The notes below the pieces were generated by a model. That model ran no database searches. It saw nothing but the letters and a program-made list of their open reading frames with translations, and was not told the DNA's origin. A stretch of DNA of 64,000 nt from Caballeronia humi (lineage in GTDB: Bacteria > Pseudomonadota > Gammaproteobacteria > Burkholderiales > Burkholderiaceae). The translations under genes and the position numbers were made by a program. Within the stretch, counting starts at the first letter, position 1. Each line of letters starts with the position of its first letter. The DNA lies in assembly GCF_001544475.1 (NCBI RefSeq), contig NZ_FCNW02000028.1, positions 24,329-88,328 of the forward strand. Direction: 5' to 3'. This document shows, piece after piece, positions 64,000 to 64,000 of the stretch.

Positions 64000-64000
64000 A

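Overview
The window looks like a core stretch of a high-GC betaproteobacterial chromosome, family Burkholderiaceae, most likely the Caballeronia/Paraburkholderia/Burkholderia group. I infer this from gene order (bamA-rseP-dxr-cdsA-uppS-frr-pyrH-tsf-rpsB facing map-glnD; smc-zipA-ligA-def; dapC-dapD-dapE-prmB; aceA and aceB flanking a usp gene and a LysR gene) and from protein sequences typical of that family. No database search was possible. I saw no insertion sequence, prophage, rRNA operon or CRISPR array.

Layout. 1-10.1 kb (minus strand): envelope and translation genes, including outer-membrane assembly, a site-2 protease, isoprenoid and phospholipid precursor synthesis, undecaprenyl diphosphate synthase, ribosome recycling, UMP kinase, EF-Ts and S2. 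10.4-16.6 kb (plus): methionine aminopeptidase, the PII uridylyltransferase GlnD, a pseudouridine synthase with a large 37-residue tandem-repeat extension, and a tiny protein with a ParB-like motif. 16.6-25.6 kb (minus): peptide deformylase, DNA ligase, ZipA, SMC and an EamA-type permease. 26.1-32.3 kb (plus): the succinylase branch of lysine/diaminopimelate synthesis, an ArsC-like reductase, PrmB and a cardiolipin synthase.

32.3-39.8 kb (minus) is the most accessory-looking part. It is a six-gene operon with a membrane di-iron hydroxylase, a [2Fe-2S]/FAD reductase split by a frameshift, a small exported protein, an acyl-CoA ligase, a coniferyl-aldehyde-type dehydrogenase and a porin. A LysR regulator diverges from it, and a perfect LysR-type palindrome lies in the shared promoter gap. 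Together the genes could form an uptake, hydroxylation, oxidation and CoA-activation route for a hydrophobic or aromatic substrate. A glutathione peroxidase follows.

40.9-54.5 kb: an ABC-F ATPase, a CoA-transferase, RadA, alanine racemase, LplT, thiamine salvage (thiM-thiE-thiD), a DUF1853 protein, a family-4 uracil-DNA glycosylase, RimI, TsaB and an acyl-CoA-binding protein. 54.8-63.6 kb: a RhlE-type DEAD-box helicase, the glyoxylate-shunt genes aceA and aceB with Usp and LysR between them, a decayed copy of the aceB 3' end, a gamma-glutamylcyclotransferase-like protein, an AraC regulator and a GNAT acetyltransferase. The window ends with tRNA-Asp and tRNA-Glu on the minus strand.

The best leads are the frameshifted reductase and its operon, the repeat-expanded pseudouridine synthase, 39-bp and 36-bp repeat insertions in the uracil glycosylase and TsaB, the ParB-like mini-protein, and the palindromes before aceA and the hydroxylase operon.
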